In this document: positions 43,004-51,721 of the stretch, in pieces
How the letters are laid out: every line of letters begins with the position of its first letter
Position numbering within the stretch: the stretch's first letter is position 1
NCBI GenBank assembly: GCA_026014745.1
Contig: JAOZHS010000001.1
Coordinates: 868,001 to 932,000 of the forward strand
Source of the DNA: Candidatus Bathyarchaeota archaeon
GTDB lineage: Archaea > Thermoproteota > Bathyarchaeia > Bathyarchaeales > Bathycorpusculaceae
Length of the DNA: 64,000 bases
Direction of reading: 5' to 3'
Translations under genes and position numbers: made by a program
The notes under the pieces: generated by a model
What the model saw: the letters and a program-made list of their open reading frames with translations, nothing else
Told to the model about the DNA's origin: nothing
Databases searched by the model: none

Positions 43004-43813
43004 ATGAACACAATCTACTACTTCACCTCAACCGGCAACTCCCTAGAAATAGCCCGCCAAATAGCAACAAAACTCGGCGACACCCAACTCATATCCATGG
43101 CAACACAACCACCCAAAAACCAAGTCGGCGGACCCAACCAGACAATTGGCTTTGTCTTCCCCGTCTACTTCTTCGGTATGCCCCGCATAGTCAAACGCTT
43201 TGTCCAAAGCCTAACCATTGCCCCCAGAACCTATTGCTTTGCCATTGCAAGCTATGGCGGAACAAAACAGGACACGTTGGGCATGCTCGACGATGTTCTG
43301 AAGAAAAAAGGTGCCCACTTGTCATATGCCGAAGGAGTGTTGATGCCGGGGAACTATATCGTTCGCTATGGTTCCGAATCCCCCGAAGAGGCAGCGGAGA
43401 TGAGGCAGAACGCCCAGATAAAGGTGGAAGAAGCGGCACATGCCATAAGTAATCGCGTAGCTAAATCTGTTGAAAGAGGAAATAAACTGCTAAGCAGAGC
43501 CGCCAACAAAATAATCTACACCAACATCGAAGGTTTCGACAAGAAATTCAACGCAACCGATGCCTGCGTGAGCTGCGGCTTATGCAGCCAAATCTGCCCC
43601 GTCCAAAACATCAAACTGGAGGACCACCGCCCCGTTTGGCAGCACCACTGCGAACGATGCTTGGCTTGTATCCAATGGTGCCCAACCGAAGCAATCCAGT
43701 ACGGCACAAAAACTGCAAATCGCCAAAGATACCACAACCCAACCGTTAAAGCGCAAGATATTATCGCTGAAAACATGGGTGTTCTAGCAGAGGCTAAGTT
43801 ACTTTCTACATAG
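43004..43813 (+). CDS. EFR1-type flavodoxin/ferredoxin fusion protein
   Basis: 269 residues from ATG 43004. A flavodoxin-like domain (YYFTSTGNSLEIARQIATKL, FPVYFFGMPRIVKRFV) is followed by two [4Fe-4S] ferredoxin clusters, CVSCGLCSQICPV and CERCLACIQWCP. EFR1 proteins are soluble electron carriers linking FMN and Fe-S redox. Controlled locally by the divergent PadR gene. The partner enzymes are unknown; the flavodoxin-like membrane protein 435 bases downstream may be functionally related. Confidence 0.92.
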   Translation: MNTIYYFTSTGNSLEIARQIATKLGDTQLISMATQPPKNQVGGPNQTIGFVFPVYFFGMPRIVKRFVQSLTIAPRTYCFAIASYGGTKQDTLGMLDDVLKKKGAHLSYAEGVLMPGNYIVRYGSESPEEAAEMRQNAQIKVEEAAHAISNRVAKSVERGNKLLSRAANKIIYTNIEGFDKKFNATDACVSCGLCSQICPVQNIKLEDHRPVWQHHCERCLACIQWCPTEAIQYGTKTANRQRYHNPTVKAQDIIAENMGVLAEAKLLST

Positions 43814-43899
43814 ATTGTTTTTGGCAGCGTTTCTGGCTGGCTAACTGCACGAATGCTCTGTGCTGTTTATTGGTAATGTGCATTTTATGGAAGACTTAA

Positions 43900-44078
43900 C
43901 ATGCTTCCACATCCACACCGCGGCGTTTTCAACATAGACCTATGCAGGGCATGTGGAGAGAATCGCTGCGCCCACACCGAAACAGACGCCGAAAAACGTT
44001 GCAACCCAAAAAAGCATTGCTTTGCGCAAACCGTCTTGTGGCGCCGCAAAAACCGCCACACCCACATAAAGAGACAAA
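43900..44078 (+). repeat. Dispersed repeat A, copy 2
   Basis: Matches 13050-13227 in direct orientation and 57230-57397 in reverse. The frame that is open in the 57 kb copy (VE..A..TPKQT.K ... KP.CGAA.TATPT stop) is conserved here for its last 38 codons, including the stop, but is broken upstream by a TAG shared with copy 1. A second overlapping frame (ATG 43901) is Cys/His-rich and also open. It sits in a gap (43814-44248) that otherwise shows no gene. Confidence 0.7.
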
Positions 44079-44248
44079 CGGAGTTCACCTTTGGTGTATA
44101 GGTCGAGTGCGTTAGCGTTTATACAAAGATTTGACTCCTTCCGATTAACAAGGAACGGACGAATCAAAATGAACAAAAACACTAACCAAAAAACAAAAAC
44201 CCAAACCCGAAATCGAAGCCAAACTCCGCTAACTGGGAGGGCGCTGCG

Positions 44249-44812
44249 TTGAGATTTTGGCCGCAGCAGAGGTGGAAAAAAATGTTGCTAACCGCGCTCT
44301 TAGTTGCATTGGTGGTGCTTGTTGGTTTCGCCGCATACCTCGAATACAGCGTTTACCGAGAAATCGCCACACCCCTCGAAACTCTAAACGCGGCTGGCGA
44401 GAAATCGGCGCTGGTAGTGTATCATCCGGGCACCACTGACTTCGCAAAAAACATCACCTACACCTATGCAGAGACCCTCGCAGCCAACGGCTGGCGAGTA
44501 GACGTAAGCACGGTGAGTTCTCAAACCCCTGCGGACCTGTCGAAGTATTCACTGCTGGTGCTGAACTGGGCAATATACGACTTAAACCCTGCTCCAACCA
44601 TGACAAACTATATCCACCGCATCGGAAACCTAAACAACATAAACACAACAGTCATAACAATCAGCGGTGGCATGGACCCCCTAAATGCCAAAGATACCAT
44701 GAACCAAATTGTCCAAGACGCCCACGGCAACATCGTGCAGTCGCTTGCGTCTTCACGTAGCAACCGTGACTTTGAAGGTCTACGTGCGGCAGCAAACAAC
44801 TTAACCCCGTAG
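44249..44812 (+). CDS. Membrane-anchored flavodoxin-like protein
   Basis: 187 residues from TTG 44249 (GGGAGG nine bases upstream). One N-terminal membrane helix (about 12-33) is followed by a flavodoxin-like fold: SALVVYHPGTTDFAKNITYT, TVSSQTPADLSKYSLLVLNW and TTVITISGGMDPLNAKDTMN. The phosphate loop is weaker than in true flavodoxins, so FMN binding is uncertain. It lies 9 bases before the CDP-alcohol phosphatidyltransferase, probably in one operon. Confidence 0.75.
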   Translation: MRFWPQQRWKKMLLTALLVALVVLVGFAAYLEYSVYREIATPLETLNAAGEKSALVVYHPGTTDFAKNITYTYAETLAANGWRVDVSTVSSQTPADLSKYSLLVLNWAIYDLNPAPTMTNYIHRIGNLNNINTTVITISGGMDPLNAKDTMNQIVQDAHGNIVQSLASSRSNRDFEGLRAAANNLTP

Positions 44813-44821
44813 GTTTGAGCC

Positions 44822-45382
44822 ATGAACAAAAACGCGTTAATCCCCTCAGGCATCAGTTCGCTGCGGCTTGCAGCCCTGCCTATATTTTTCTATTTCAACA
44901 GCATAGGCTCTCCCTCGATGTGTCTACTTGTTTTCGCTTTAGCCGCCGGCACGGACCTGCTTGACGGCTTCATCGCCCGAAAGCTCAAAGTCGCCTCAAA
45001 GAAGGGTGCCTACTTTGATGCGGTAGTGGACTTTTTGTTTGTCGCAGGCATATTCACAGCCTTCATACAAAACGGCTACTATCCAGCTTGGATTTTTCTG
45101 GTGATAGCGGCTTCATTTGTCCAGTTCGTGGTTTCAGGCTTCTACACAAAGAAGCTCTACGACCCCTTGGGAAAATACATTGGAAGCGTCCTCTACATAG
45201 CCATAATCTTGACGTTGCTGGCTCCCACCTCAGTGGTGTTTGCGGTTGTGGAAGTAGGCTTCCCAATTTGGGCTGGAGCATCTTTTATCACACGCACCCT
45301 CAGCTTCACTGCAAATTACCGCAGAAGCCTCCTCTTACAAAAAAACCTGCTAAATCAACCCCACCAAACCACACGACCATAG
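44822..45382 (+). CDS. CDP-alcohol phosphatidyltransferase
   Basis: 186 residues, about five or six membrane helices. The catalytic motif is complete: D45-x2-D48-G-x2-A-R53, then G62-x3-D66-x3-D70 (GTDLLDGFIARKLKVASKKG). Enzymes of this family attach an alcohol head group (inositol phosphate, glycerol phosphate, serine) to a CDP-activated lipid; the acceptor cannot be told. The next gene begins 9 bases downstream. Confidence 0.9.
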   Translation: MNKNALIPSGISSLRLAALPIFFYFNSIGSPSMCLLVFALAAGTDLLDGFIARKLKVASKKGAYFDAVVDFLFVAGIFTAFIQNGYYPAWIFLVIAASFVQFVVSGFYTKKLYDPLGKYIGSVLYIAIILTLLAPTSVVFAVVEVGFPIWAGASFITRTLSFTANYRRSLLLQKNLLNQPHQTTRP

Positions 45383-45391
45383 GTAGGCGAA

Positions 45392-46408
45392 ATGACCGCA
45401 ACAACCCCAAACCTCGCTTTGCCCCCTCAAGTGAGGGTTTCTTTAGGCTCCGCCATCGTCCTGGGTCTTTCTGAAGGCAAATTGGACGCGGCACCCACCA
45501 CCGTCTACCTTATGACCCACCGTCAAGGTAAATGCGGCGCTAATTGTGGGTTCTGCTCCCAAGCCCGTAGCAGCAAAAGCAGCACTGAATTGCTTTCCCG
45601 CGTCACATGGCCCACCTACTCCACCCTAACAATTTTAGCCGCGTTACCCAACGTAGTTGCCGAGGGCAAAATCCGCCGAGTCTGCATTCAAGCCCTCAAT
45701 TACCCCGCCGTCTTTGACGAATTAGAAGCCCTTGTAAAAAAAATCAAACAATGCGTGACCGTTGAGGTTTCGGTTTCTTGTCAACCCCAAAGCCGACAGA
45801 ACATGGAACGTCTCAAGGCGTCAGGCGTGGACCGATTGGGAATTGCCCTAGACGCTGCAACCGAAGCAATATTTGACCGCGTCAAAGGCAAAGACATCGG
45901 CGGCAACTACTCATGGAGTGAGCAGTTTCGGCTCATGGCTGAGGCTTTACAAGTTTTTGGTCGCGGCAATGTTAGTACACATGTGATTGTGGGTTTGGGT
46001 GAAACGGAGCAGCAAGCCGTAGAAGTCCTTGACCGATGTCTGCGGTTGGGGGTTTTGCCGGGGCTGTTCGCGTTTACACCAGTGCGAGGTACTGCGCTGG
46101 AGGCATCTTTGCCCCCGCGGCTGGATACGTATCGGCGCGTTCAGGTTGCGAGATATCTTCTAGTAAACAAAAAGGCAAAGCTCGCGGATATGCGGTTTGA
46201 CACAGAAGGAAAAATCATCGGTTTCGGGGTGCCTCTCGAAGTGCTTGATGCCCTAATCGAATCTGGTGCGCCTTTTCGAACTTCTGGCTGCCCTGACTGC
46301 AACCGCCCCTACTATAACGAGAAACCCAGTGGACCCATCTACAATTACCCAACAAAACTTACGCAAAAAGAAGTGGAGACAGCTAAAAAAGAGCTGCTCA
46401 AGGTATGA
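45392..46408 (+). CDS. BioB/LipS2-like radical SAM enzyme
   Basis: 338 residues. The radical SAM cluster motif is C48-x3-C52-x2-C55 in GKCGANCGFCSQAR, the form seen in biotin-synthase-like enzymes. A C-terminal TSGCPDCNRPYYNEKPSGP contributes two more cysteines that could bind an auxiliary cluster, as in archaeal lipoyl synthase subunit LipS2. Biotin or lipoate sulfur insertion are the leading roles; LipS2 is favoured by the C-terminus, but no lipS1 is in the window. The end overlaps the convergent HMGL gene by 11 bases. Confidence 0.75.
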   Translation: MTATTPNLALPPQVRVSLGSAIVLGLSEGKLDAAPTTVYLMTHRQGKCGANCGFCSQARSSKSSTELLSRVTWPTYSTLTILAALPNVVAEGKIRRVCIQALNYPAVFDELEALVKKIKQCVTVEVSVSCQPQSRQNMERLKASGVDRLGIALDAATEAIFDRVKGKDIGGNYSWSEQFRLMAEALQVFGRGNVSTHVIVGLGETEQQAVEVLDRCLRLGVLPGLFAFTPVRGTALEASLPPRLDTYRRVQVARYLLVNKKAKLADMRFDTEGKIIGFGVPLEVLDALIESGAPFRTSGCPDCNRPYYNEKPSGPIYNYPTKLTQKEVETAKKELLKV

Positions 46409-47747
46409 GTTGATCTGCGGTTTGGTCACCCTGTTTTTTGACGGGTTTGAGTGGCTTTGGTTTCTGCCGTGTAACCTGTTCGACTAGTCGCCAAAACTCA
46501 TCCATTGTGTAGCCTTTGAGCAGGTCTTTCATGAGTTTCTTGACTTGGTAGTACGTCATTTGGGCTTCGCCTTTGTCGAGGCTTTCCTGTGGACCTTTGA
46601 TGCGGCGGAATAATTCGTCCATTTGACGTGGAGAGGCGCGGATGCCTGCTTTTTCTAGCAGTTTCTGGATGAGGGTTTGTCCCGTGTTTCGGCCGATGAA
46701 TATCATAGTTTCTCTGCCGACGATTTCAGGTGGGAACGGCTCAAACACCAGCGGTTGCTGCATCATTTCTTCCACTTCTTCTTCGACTTCGTGGGTGAAG
46801 ATGTTTTCGCCGATGATGGGCTTGTGGAATTGAATGGGCATAGCAAAGGCTTTCTCTGCGGACTGGGCGATACGATAGATTTTGCCCATGTCGATACCTG
46901 TGTCTATGTTGTAGAGTAATTCGGCTGCGGTGACGACTTCTTCGAAGGGCGCGATGCCTGCGCGTTCGCCAAATCCCGCGATGCAGGTGTGGAGGTAGGG
47001 TACGCCTTCTTCCATGGCGGCAAGGGTGTTGGCGGAGGCTAAGCCGAAGTCGTTGTGACAGTGAATTGCTAATGGTGCTTTCTTTTTGACAGCTTCGGGC
47101 AATCCCTCGCGGATATGTGAAATCAGGTAACGCATGGATAGGGGTCGTATGAAGCCGACGCTGTCTGCTATGGCGAGGCGTACGGCGCCTGCGTTTGCTG
47201 CAACTTCAAAAACTTGGATGATGTCTTCTAGTGGGGTGCGGGTGCCATCCATAAGGGTAAAGTTAACGTTTGTGCCATGTTTTTTGGCGTATTCTATGGT
47301 TTCGGTGATGCGTTGGAGTTGTTGTTCTTTGGTTAATTTCAGTTTATACTGAAGGTTTAGTCCGTTTATGGGAGTTTCTATAGTGATTTCTTTTATGCCG
47401 CATTCCAGGCATGCGTTAACGCTGTTTTTGGTGGCTTCGGCAGATGCCGTAAGTTTAGCGTAGCTAAAACTCTCATTGACGATGCGTTTGACTGTACGTT
47501 TTTCCTCGTCGGATAGGGCGGGGAAACCTACGTTTATGACTGCGACGCCTGCTTCATCCATCAGCTTGGCTAGGCGAACCTGTTCTACGTAAGTTAAGTA
47601 GACGGTCGGCGCTTTGATGCCTTCGCGGAAGGTTTCGTCCCAGATGAATGCGCGGTCAGGAAGTTTAGGCGGCAGGTTCTTTCTTAAACGGTTATAGTTT
47701 GCAATCAATCCCTGAGCTTCTAGCTTCTTGAATATAGTCTTCCTCAT
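46398..47747 (-). CDS. HMGL-like acyltransferase (isopropylmalate/homocitrate synthase family)
   Basis: 449 residues. The TIM barrel begins IWDETFREGIKAP (family DxTxRDG position with changes), and has the metal ligands in LAIHCHNDFGLASANTLAAM and the GFGERAGIAPFEEVV motif; a helical C-terminal region follows (about 330-449). LeuA, CimA, homocitrate synthase and re-citrate synthase share this layout; the C-terminal part lacks the LeuA regulatory domain signature. The exact acyl acceptor is open. Confidence 0.8.
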   Translation of the reverse strand: MRKTIFKKLEAQGLIANYNRLRKNLPPKLPDRAFIWDETFREGIKAPTVYLTYVEQVRLAKLMDEAGVAVINVGFPALSDEEKRTVKRIVNESFSYAKLTASAEATKNSVNACLECGIKEITIETPINGLNLQYKLKLTKEQQLQRITETIEYAKKHGTNVNFTLMDGTRTPLEDIIQVFEVAANAGAVRLAIADSVGFIRPLSMRYLISHIREGLPEAVKKKAPLAIHCHNDFGLASANTLAAMEEGVPYLHTCIAGFGERAGIAPFEEVVTAAELLYNIDTGIDMGKIYRIAQSAEKAFAMPIQFHKPIIGENIFTHEVEEEVEEMMQQPLVFEPFPPEIVGRETMIFIGRNTGQTLIQKLLEKAGIRASPRQMDELFRRIKGPQESLDKGEAQMTYYQVKKLMKDLLKGYTMDEFWRLVEQVTRQKPKPLKPVKKQGDQTADQLIP

Positions 47748-47953
47748 TTAGACACAATCCAACCAACAATACGCGCTAAATTAACACCTTTAATTTGCAA
47801 TTTCCTATATAAAACTGCATCTATATTTAGCCATCCAGCACAGACTTTACCATACACTCGCTTGACCACCAAGACTTTTACCTACCGTTTTTTGGTGTTG
47901 CAAAAGCTTAAGTGCAGTTAGAATAATAATCAACCGCATAAGGGACAACTATC

Positions 47954-48208
47954 ATGTGTAGCCTCCGAGTCACCATAGAAAAAATCAAAAGCTTAGAAGA
48001 GGAAAAAAAGAGCCTCCTCCAAGAAATTGACGAACTCAAAAAAATCGCGGACCAAAAAGCCCTCGAGCTAGAAAGCGAAGTCGGCAAACTCCGTGACGAG
48101 GTCAAATCTTTAAAGGTCCTAATGAACGGCGCCCAAACCCCTGTGGCGGCTCCTTTAGAACCCGCCGCGGCGCCACTTGTGGAACCCGCAAACAACTCTC
48201 CCTCCTAA
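47954..48208 (+). CDS. Small coiled-coil protein
   Basis: 84 residues. Residues about 6-55 are one heptad-type coiled coil (IEKIKSLEEEKKSLLQEIDE ... ELESEVGKLRDEVKSLKVLM), followed by an Ala/Pro-rich tail (TPVAAPLEPAAAPLVEPA). The composition of the helix and the codon pattern favour a real gene. No family is assigned; prefoldin- or leucine-zipper-like dimers are examples of such short coils. Confidence 0.65.
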   Translation: MCSLRVTIEKIKSLEEEKKSLLQEIDELKKIADQKALELESEVGKLRDEVKSLKVLMNGAQTPVAAPLEPAAAPLVEPANNSPS

Positions 48209-48390
48209 ATTTTGGTGTTTAAAAAACCCGCAACTGCTTTGCACACTTTACTTTAAGTGCCCTCTTGGTTAATTGACGCCAGAGTAGCGCTTTCAAAAAT
48301 CCTCATGAGCCCTCTTAGGGTTCTAAATGGGAAAAAAAGATAATGTTAGGAACCCGATTGGATGAGCCGACTTGATGAGCTGTTCGGGTT

Positions 48391-49242
48391 TTAGGCGGTT
48401 GAGGGAGGCACCCGCTTTAGCAGGTTGTTGATGGCGTCTACTGTTGCGTTGCAGGCGGTTTGTCTTGCCGTAGTTGAGGTATCGGTTTCGAGTTTTTCAA
48501 GTTCTTTGTGCAGTTGGTCGCTGATTTGGTTGAGTTCCTGTTTATGTTTCTCGTAGTTGTCATGCAGCTTTTCCTGTTCTGCTGAGAAGCTTTGCAGTTT
48601 AACTTCTAATTCGGTTTTGGCTGTCTCAAGGTCACTGGTGGTTTTTGCCAGTTTCTCAGTTGCTAAGCGTTTTTCTTTGAATTTGAAGAATCCAAGTTTG
48701 ACGTCCTGCTGCTCGGCTAAGTCATCTTCTAAGTCGCGAATTCGATTAGAGAGTTGTTGGACTTCGGTGTTTCGGGTAGTGCTAAGTTGGCGGCTTTTCT
48801 CAGCGTATTCTTTGTCTGCTTCAACGATTTTGTGGTTGTTTTCCGCTAAGGCGTTTGATTGCTGATTAACTTCGTCTTCTTGGATGCGGTTTTCAGCCAA
48901 CGCTGCTTCCACATCAAGGAAGATTTGGCTGATTTCTTTTTGGAATTGTTCATCGATTTTAACGGCGGGGTTCGCTTCAAACTCATTTACGGTACGTTTG
49001 AGCATAACGAGCCAATCATCAAAGTACTGACTAAACGGGGACAACGCAAAAATCTGGCTTCCGAGCCTGTTTAGGCAGTTGATGGTTTTTTCCGCCACTT
49101 CCTGTGCAGTTGCCTGCGGGGCTTCTTCTTGGAGGTACTTGGCACCTGTTTTAGCCTTTTTATCTTTAGCCTTCTTTTGACGAGTACTCTTAGAATTTTG
49201 TCGGCTTGCTCCCCGAGGGCTGCCTCGTGATCTAAAACTCAT
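48391..49242 (-). CDS. Coiled-coil protein with basic N-terminus
   Basis: 283 residues from ATG 49242 (TTG 49263 would add seven). Residues 1-40 are Arg/Lys/Ser-rich and likely disordered (SRQNSKSTRQKKAKDKKAKT). About 45-125 is globular helical (INCLNRLGSQIFALSPFSQY). About 130-265 is a long coiled coil (LSNRIRDLEDDLAEQQDVKL ...). A TATA-like CTTTAAATATT lies upstream. Resembles chromosome- or cytoskeleton-associated helical proteins in form only; function unknown. Confidence 0.72.
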   Translation of the reverse strand: MSFRSRGSPRGASRQNSKSTRQKKAKDKKAKTGAKYLQEEAPQATAQEVAEKTINCLNRLGSQIFALSPFSQYFDDWLVMLKRTVNEFEANPAVKIDEQFQKEISQIFLDVEAALAENRIQEDEVNQQSNALAENNHKIVEADKEYAEKSRQLSTTRNTEVQQLSNRIRDLEDDLAEQQDVKLGFFKFKEKRLATEKLAKTTSDLETAKTELEVKLQSFSAEQEKLHDNYEKHKQELNQISDQLHKELEKLETDTSTTARQTACNATVDAINNLLKRVPPSTA

Positions 49243-49337
49243 AGCTAATCTCTCAGTCTCCAATTAACGCAGGAAATATTTAAAGAATGGCACTACTTTT
49301 GGGGGAAGAAAAAAGGAAAAAAATAAACTTGTGGGGT

Positions 49338-50396
49338 CTATTTTTTACGTCTAGCTCTGGCTTTAGCTTTTTTGGTTGGCTTTGTCTCAACGGGCTTTGG
49401 ATTGTCTTTGGGTTTCCGTGCCCGCCACGCTAAAAATGCTCCTGCCACGACCGCGAGCCCTAACACTGCCACAACGGCGTAAACCCATGTCGGCTGCGCA
49501 TCTGATGTGTTACCTGAATCTGGTGTCTCTGTAGCTGTTGGCGCAGTGGTTTCTCCTGGGTTTGTGGGCGTTACCGGTGTACTGGTGCTGCCAGGGTTGG
49601 GGGTGGCTGTGTTTTTAGGATAAGTGTTTGAGGGGTAAGCTGTTGCTTGGGGTGCTGTTCCTGTGGGGGTAGGTGACTCAGCTTGTACCAGCAGTGTGTA
49701 CGTGTTAATTTTGTACTCTGACGGAAGGCTTGATTGGTTCACGTCGTATGCGCCGAATTTGAAGTCTTTGGATGCGCCTGATGATAGCGAGGGGGTTAAC
49801 ACTTCTTGTCCATCATAACCGCCTACAGCTACAACTTCGCCTGCGGAATTGTAGAAAGTGCCAAAGACGCGGAGGTTTGTAGCGGTGTCTGACCCTGTGT
49901 TTTTGACGGTGCCGCTGACCCAGTAGACCCCTTTATCATCGGAGCCGGTGCCTACGCTGGTGGATTGAGCTGTGATGGTTAAGCCAGGGTACTGGTACTT
50001 GTCTGTGGTGTCTGCGCTTAGCACGCTGACTTCTAGGCTTGAGATGTCGCTTGTGGTGTAGCTTGTTGTGCCTGACAAGATGTCGCCTAACACGAAGGAC
50101 AGATAGAAGGGTGCTTTCTGTTGGGGCGCTAAGTATTGCACCCAAACGGTGCCTGAGATGTCTTTTACGGTGCCGTCTGTTAAGGTAACTGTTGCGCCTA
50201 AGTGGACGATGTTTATGGTGCTTGTGCCGACGTTTTGGACTTCGCCAACTACGTCTAGGAGACCCATTGTGTCGAAGTAATAGTTTTTGCTGACGATTTT
50301 TACGTCACTGGCGCTGCTGAGGCCAGTTGGGATTATGCATAGACTGAGCATGAGTGTGGTTAATGCAACCAAAAGGTACGCTGATTGCTTTTTCAT
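49338..50396 (-). CDS. Surface protein with FxLYD-like repeats and C-terminal anchor
   Basis: 352 residues. Signal peptide (1-29), then two related beta-domains of about 100 residues (DTMGLLDVVGEVQNVGTSTI and DKGVYWVSGTVKNTGSDTAT, the FxLYD pattern), a Pro/Thr/Asn-rich linker (about 240-300), a membrane helix (WVYAVVAVLGLAVVAGAFLA) and a Lys/Arg-rich cytoplasmic tail (TKKAKARARRKK). Probably part of the cell-surface coat. Confidence 0.82.
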   Translation of the reverse strand: MKKQSAYLLVALTTLMLSLCIIPTGLSSASDVKIVSKNYYFDTMGLLDVVGEVQNVGTSTINIVHLGATVTLTDGTVKDISGTVWVQYLAPQQKAPFYLSFVLGDILSGTTSYTTSDISSLEVSVLSADTTDKYQYPGLTITAQSTSVGTGSDDKGVYWVSGTVKNTGSDTATNLRVFGTFYNSAGEVVAVGGYDGQEVLTPSLSSGASKDFKFGAYDVNQSSLPSEYKINTYTLLVQAESPTPTGTAPQATAYPSNTYPKNTATPNPGSTSTPVTPTNPGETTAPTATETPDSGNTSDAQPTWVYAVVAVLGLAVVAGAFLAWRARKPKDNPKPVETKPTKKAKARARRKK

Positions 50397-50541
50397 TAAT
50401 GTGTTTCTCCTCTGTTGTTAAGCGAGAGTCTGATAAGTAGTATAAAACAGTTTTTCAAAATTACACCTAAATGCCGAGCGCAATTTTTTTAATGGGCTAT
50501 ATAGAGTCGGGGCGCAATTCTTAAATGTAGAATATGGCGAT

Positions 50542-51033
50542 ATGCTGTCTGAAGGAACCTCTGTGGCCGAAAAATTACATCCCTATGTAGTATTTCTTCC
50601 AGTCGAAAAAAAAGATAAAATCCTAAGCGCAATATTTGGCTCCAAAGCAGGAGTCGACCTACTGCGCTTTAGCCTCCATCAAGGCATAGCCAAAAACATC
50701 TACCAAAAAGACCTGGTCCAACAACTCAACTACAGCAACAAAACCATAATCGGAAACCTCAAAGCACTCACCTCACTGGGAGTCTTAAAAGAAAGCATGG
50801 AGAAAAACGAAAAAGAAGGCCGTATCATCTGGATAAAAACCTACCAACTCACCGACCTCGGCCGATGGTTTGCCCTGCTTCTGGCACAGGAAACTGAACT
50901 CTCCGAAGGCGAACGAGCAGACATCCTCAAAAGCCTATTTCGAACTTACGTTAAACAAGTAAAAAACTTGGCTGAAGAAATCGGCATCGCCAAAAAAACG
51001 CTTGAAGACACCTTCAAAGAAGAAATGAAATAA
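50542..51033 (+). CDS. Winged-helix transcriptional regulator with helical tail
   Basis: 163 residues. The HTH (about 32-110) reads LLRFSLHQGIAKNIYQKDLV, NYSNKTIIGNLKALTSLGVL and a wing with EGRIIWIKTYQLTDLGRW, similar to archaeal ArsR/MarR-like proteins. The C-terminal helices (about 115-163) may dimerise. It stands alone, divergent from the FxLYD surface protein, which is a possible target. Confidence 0.8.
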   Translation: MLSEGTSVAEKLHPYVVFLPVEKKDKILSAIFGSKAGVDLLRFSLHQGIAKNIYQKDLVQQLNYSNKTIIGNLKALTSLGVLKESMEKNEKEGRIIWIKTYQLTDLGRWFALLLAQETELSEGERADILKSLFRTYVKQVKNLAEEIGIAKKTLEDTFKEEMK

Positions 51034-51114
51034 TCCCCCACCTAATTTAATGTAGACTTTTTGAAATGCGCCCTTGAAATTAAGTAATAATAGCAATCAT
51101 GTTATTGTTAACGA

Positions 51115-51234
51115 ACCTATTTGGATGCTAATATTCAACCTATGCTGAAACGATAGAGGGGGAGCCCAACGTGCATATTTGGATCCTATTAGTGGTTCTA
51201 TGCAGAAACCTAAGAGGGGTAGATCACTATTGAC
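51115..51234 (+). repeat. Dispersed repeat B, copy 2 (two tandem head units)
   Basis: The head block TATTTGGAT.CTAAT..ATGC.GAAAC occurs twice (51118-51155 and 51176-51210), and the second is followed by CTAAGAGGGGTAG.TC.CTATTGAC, as in copy 1 at 227-309. It lies in the 304-base gap between two convergent genes; the rest of the gap holds only the palindrome at 51278-51294. Confidence 0.6.
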
Positions 51235-51277
51235 ACAGAAACAACCCAAAAGCATGTTGAAAACCAGAAGAATTGCT

Positions 51278-51294
51278 CGCCCTAAATTAGGGCG
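51278..51294. terminator. 17-base palindrome CGCCCTAAATTAGGGCG between convergent genes
   Basis: The arms are fully complementary around a central A. An alternative stem uses CTCGCC (from 51276) with GGCGAG (51297-51302). It lies about 45 bases beyond the DUF1634 stop on the minus strand. Terminator or small structured RNA. Confidence 0.4.
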
Positions 51295-51337
51295 GAGGCG
51301 AGAGGTTCTCTATCTGACCGCTACCCAAAAACACGAG

Positions 51338-51721
51338 TTAATGCAGTGCTAAACTTATCGTCAGTACTATGAGCACAAAGAGCGTTATGAGTACGTATTT
51401 GAGGTTTTTTTCCCAAGCAAAATAGGCAACCGATGTTATGGCTCGAATGTAAGGCGTGAGCAGGAGAACGATGATTCCTAACGTCATAAAGACCAGCGCG
51501 TTCTCTGCCGTGAAGAGGTTTTGGACTTCTAGCGCGATAAACGAGAAAAAGTTGTCTCCGCTGATGTAGACGGCAGGATCCGTGGAAACCGCCACGTTGC
51601 CAAACGCCCCAAAATATAGCCCTATCCCGATGACTTCTAAAACAACACTGACGATAACTCCGACCACCAGCAAGTAACTCACTGCGACTTCTAGTTTGGC
51701 TTCTCCGCTGCCTAAACTCAT
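51338..51721 (-). CDS. DUF1634 membrane protein
   Basis: 127 residues with three hydrophobic helices (about 14-34, 70-90 and 106-126), the DUF1634 layout (LLVVGVIVSVVLEVIGIGLY ... LGIIVLLLTPYIRAITSVAY). Its start overlaps the TauE/SafE stop by four bases. DUF1634 proteins are repeatedly found beside TauE/SafE permeases and probably form an accessory subunit. Confidence 0.9.
   Translation of the reverse strand: MSLGSGEAKLEVAVSYLLVVGVIVSVVLEVIGIGLYFGAFGNVAVSTDPAVYISGDNFFSFIALEVQNLFTAENALVFMTLGIIVLLLTPYIRAITSVAYFAWEKNLKYVLITLFVLIVLTISLALH

Noticed and set aside
43901-44101. 66-codon Cys/His-rich frame in repeat A copy 2
   Set aside because: The same frame is broken by a stop in the 57 kb copy, and changes between copies are mostly replacing in it; the alternative frame is better conserved.
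48340-48400. TGATGAGC repeats after the coiled-coil gene, considered as a C/D box RNA
   Set aside because: No matching D box CTGA at proper spacing; more simply a weak stem AACCCG/CGGGTT near the gene end.
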